64,000 nucleotides of DNA, taken from NCBI GenBank assembly GCA_935421135.1, contig OW285196.1, positions 8,319,501-8,383,500 of the forward strand. Reading direction: 5' to 3'. Position numbers and translations under genes: made by a program. Positions 63,374 to 64,000 of this stretch are shown piece after piece (within the stretch, counting starts at the first letter, position 1; each line of letters begins with the position of its first letter). The notes below the pieces were generated by a model, which was not told the DNA's origin, searched no databases, and worked only from the letters and a program-made list of their open reading frames with translations. This DNA is from Bugulina stolonifera. Taxonomy: Eukaryota; Bryozoa; Gymnolaemata; Cheilostomatida; Bugulidae.

Positions 63374-64000
63374 CTACTTGATTTTTTTTGCAAGATGACG
63401 CATAGCCATACTTTTTGAACCAAGAAAACTCCCACTATTGTCAACAACTCTCTTGGAGAGTGTGGCACAAGCTATATGAATTCGTAGATCTAAGTACTTT
63501 TTGAGAATTTTGTTTCTGATGGAGTGGCACTGAGCAAAATTGAAGGCAATAATTTTTGGTTCAATCTTTGACAGCAAAAACTCTCGTACATCAGATACCT
63601 CAGTTAGTGCATCTCGCCAAACTCTAAAGGTCCCTTCAGCAACTTCTAGTAGCTTAAACACCTTCTCAGTAGGATGGCGAAGTGCACCAACTGTGTATTC
63701 TTTTAGCAAAGTGAGCTGCGAAAACTCACTGAAAGTGGGCAAAGGTTTCACTACCACTGTATCTCGCTTACAAGCATCACAATTAGTAGGCACTACTTTG
63801 AGGCTCCAGCCAGCTAGATAGTAGAGGGCATTATTGTCACTGCGGTCCAGTTGCACTGAGGCATCCGGATCTGCGACAAGTACTTTCTCAGCCTCCAACT
63901 GAGTTTCAGGCAACTTCTCAAGATAATTAGCAAGATATTGAGAATCATCAATAAAATATGAGCTGTTAGATGTAAGAAATTGTGCTACAGTGACAATCTT
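63374..64000 (-). CDS. P-element/THAP9-like transposase-related protein, C-terminal part
   Basis: The minus-strand frame is open from the right edge to a TAG at 63374 (about 208 residues visible), so the 5' part is outside the window. Features resembling the C-terminal region of P-element/THAP9-type transposases: TVAQFL...SSYFIDD at the start, ALYYLAGWSLKVV followed by a CDAC Cys pair, and a terminal KKYLDLRIHIACATLSKRV block. The catalytic DDE core is not visible. It may be an active or decayed transposon, or a domesticated gene. No inverted terminal repeat was found after the stop. Confidence 0.55.
   Translation of the reverse strand, partial: KIVTVAQFLTSNSSYFIDDSQYLANYLEKLPETQLEAEKVLVADPDASVQLDRSDNNALYYLAGWSLKVVPTNCDACKRDTVVVKPLPTFSEFSQLTLLKEYTVGALRHPTEKVFKLLEVAEGTFRVWRDALTEVSDVREFLLSKIEPKIIAFNFAQCHSIRNKILKKYLDLRIHIACATLSKRVVDNSGSFLGSKSMAMRHLAKKIK

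Overview
This is a eukaryotic, metazoan nuclear window. It is AT-rich and intron-rich, with small exons and GT-AG splice sites, and about a dozen mobile elements sit in introns and spacers. The protein families present (glycogenin, a TRIM-type RING/B-box/coiled-coil/propeller protein, a nucleotidyltransferase-TPR protein, Gag-only LTR elements, hAT- and pogo-like MITEs) and the very frequent octamer TACATGTA suggest a basal marine invertebrate. A demosponge is my best guess, but no sequence here proves the taxon. All exon models were built by hand from splice signals, reading-frame phase and homology recalled from memory; no search was run.

Layout. (1) 163-5079, minus: glycogenin, seven exons, last exon(s) outside the window. 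(2) 5.1-14.1 kb: gene-poor spacer with a small TA-flanked MITE, a striking cluster of long palindromes (7924-8220) and old repeats. (3) 14156-19234 and 21585-28831, plus: a tandem pair of paralogous five-exon genes. Each encodes a Cys/His-rich N-terminal module, a PPxY motif, a long YGQPP-type low-complexity repeat and a glycine-rich hydrophobic C-terminal tail. Introns of the first copy hold minisatellites, a C20 tract and a 44-bp-stem hairpin. The last intron of the second holds a 2966-bp element that is almost entirely one giant inverted repeat. (4) 29744-38238 and probably further, minus: a multi-exon gene for an unrecognised Cys-containing protein. One intron contains a complete, apparently very young Gag-only LTR retrotransposon (30312-35323), and another contains a hAT-type MITE. 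(5) 38.2-42.8 kb: spacer with a solo LTR and tRNA-derived SINE sequence. (6) 42780-50620, plus: seven-exon TRIM/NHL-like gene of 513 aa. A solo LTR begins exactly four bases into its second intron, and its fifth intron appears to use a GC donor. (7) 53652-59059, minus: 1012-aa nucleotidyltransferase plus TPR protein with a nested pair of hAT-like elements in its large intron. (8) 59.6-62.2 kb: solo LTR and two further MITE-type elements. (9) 63374 to the right edge, minus: C-terminal part of a P-element/THAP9-like transposase-related protein.

The genes are not an operon and show no obvious common pathway. Glycogenin primes glycogen synthesis. The TRIM-like and NTase-TPR genes belong to families that are often expanded in invertebrates, with suspected regulatory or immune roles. 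The tandem pair is the most distinctive gene content and the best candidate for undescribed biology.
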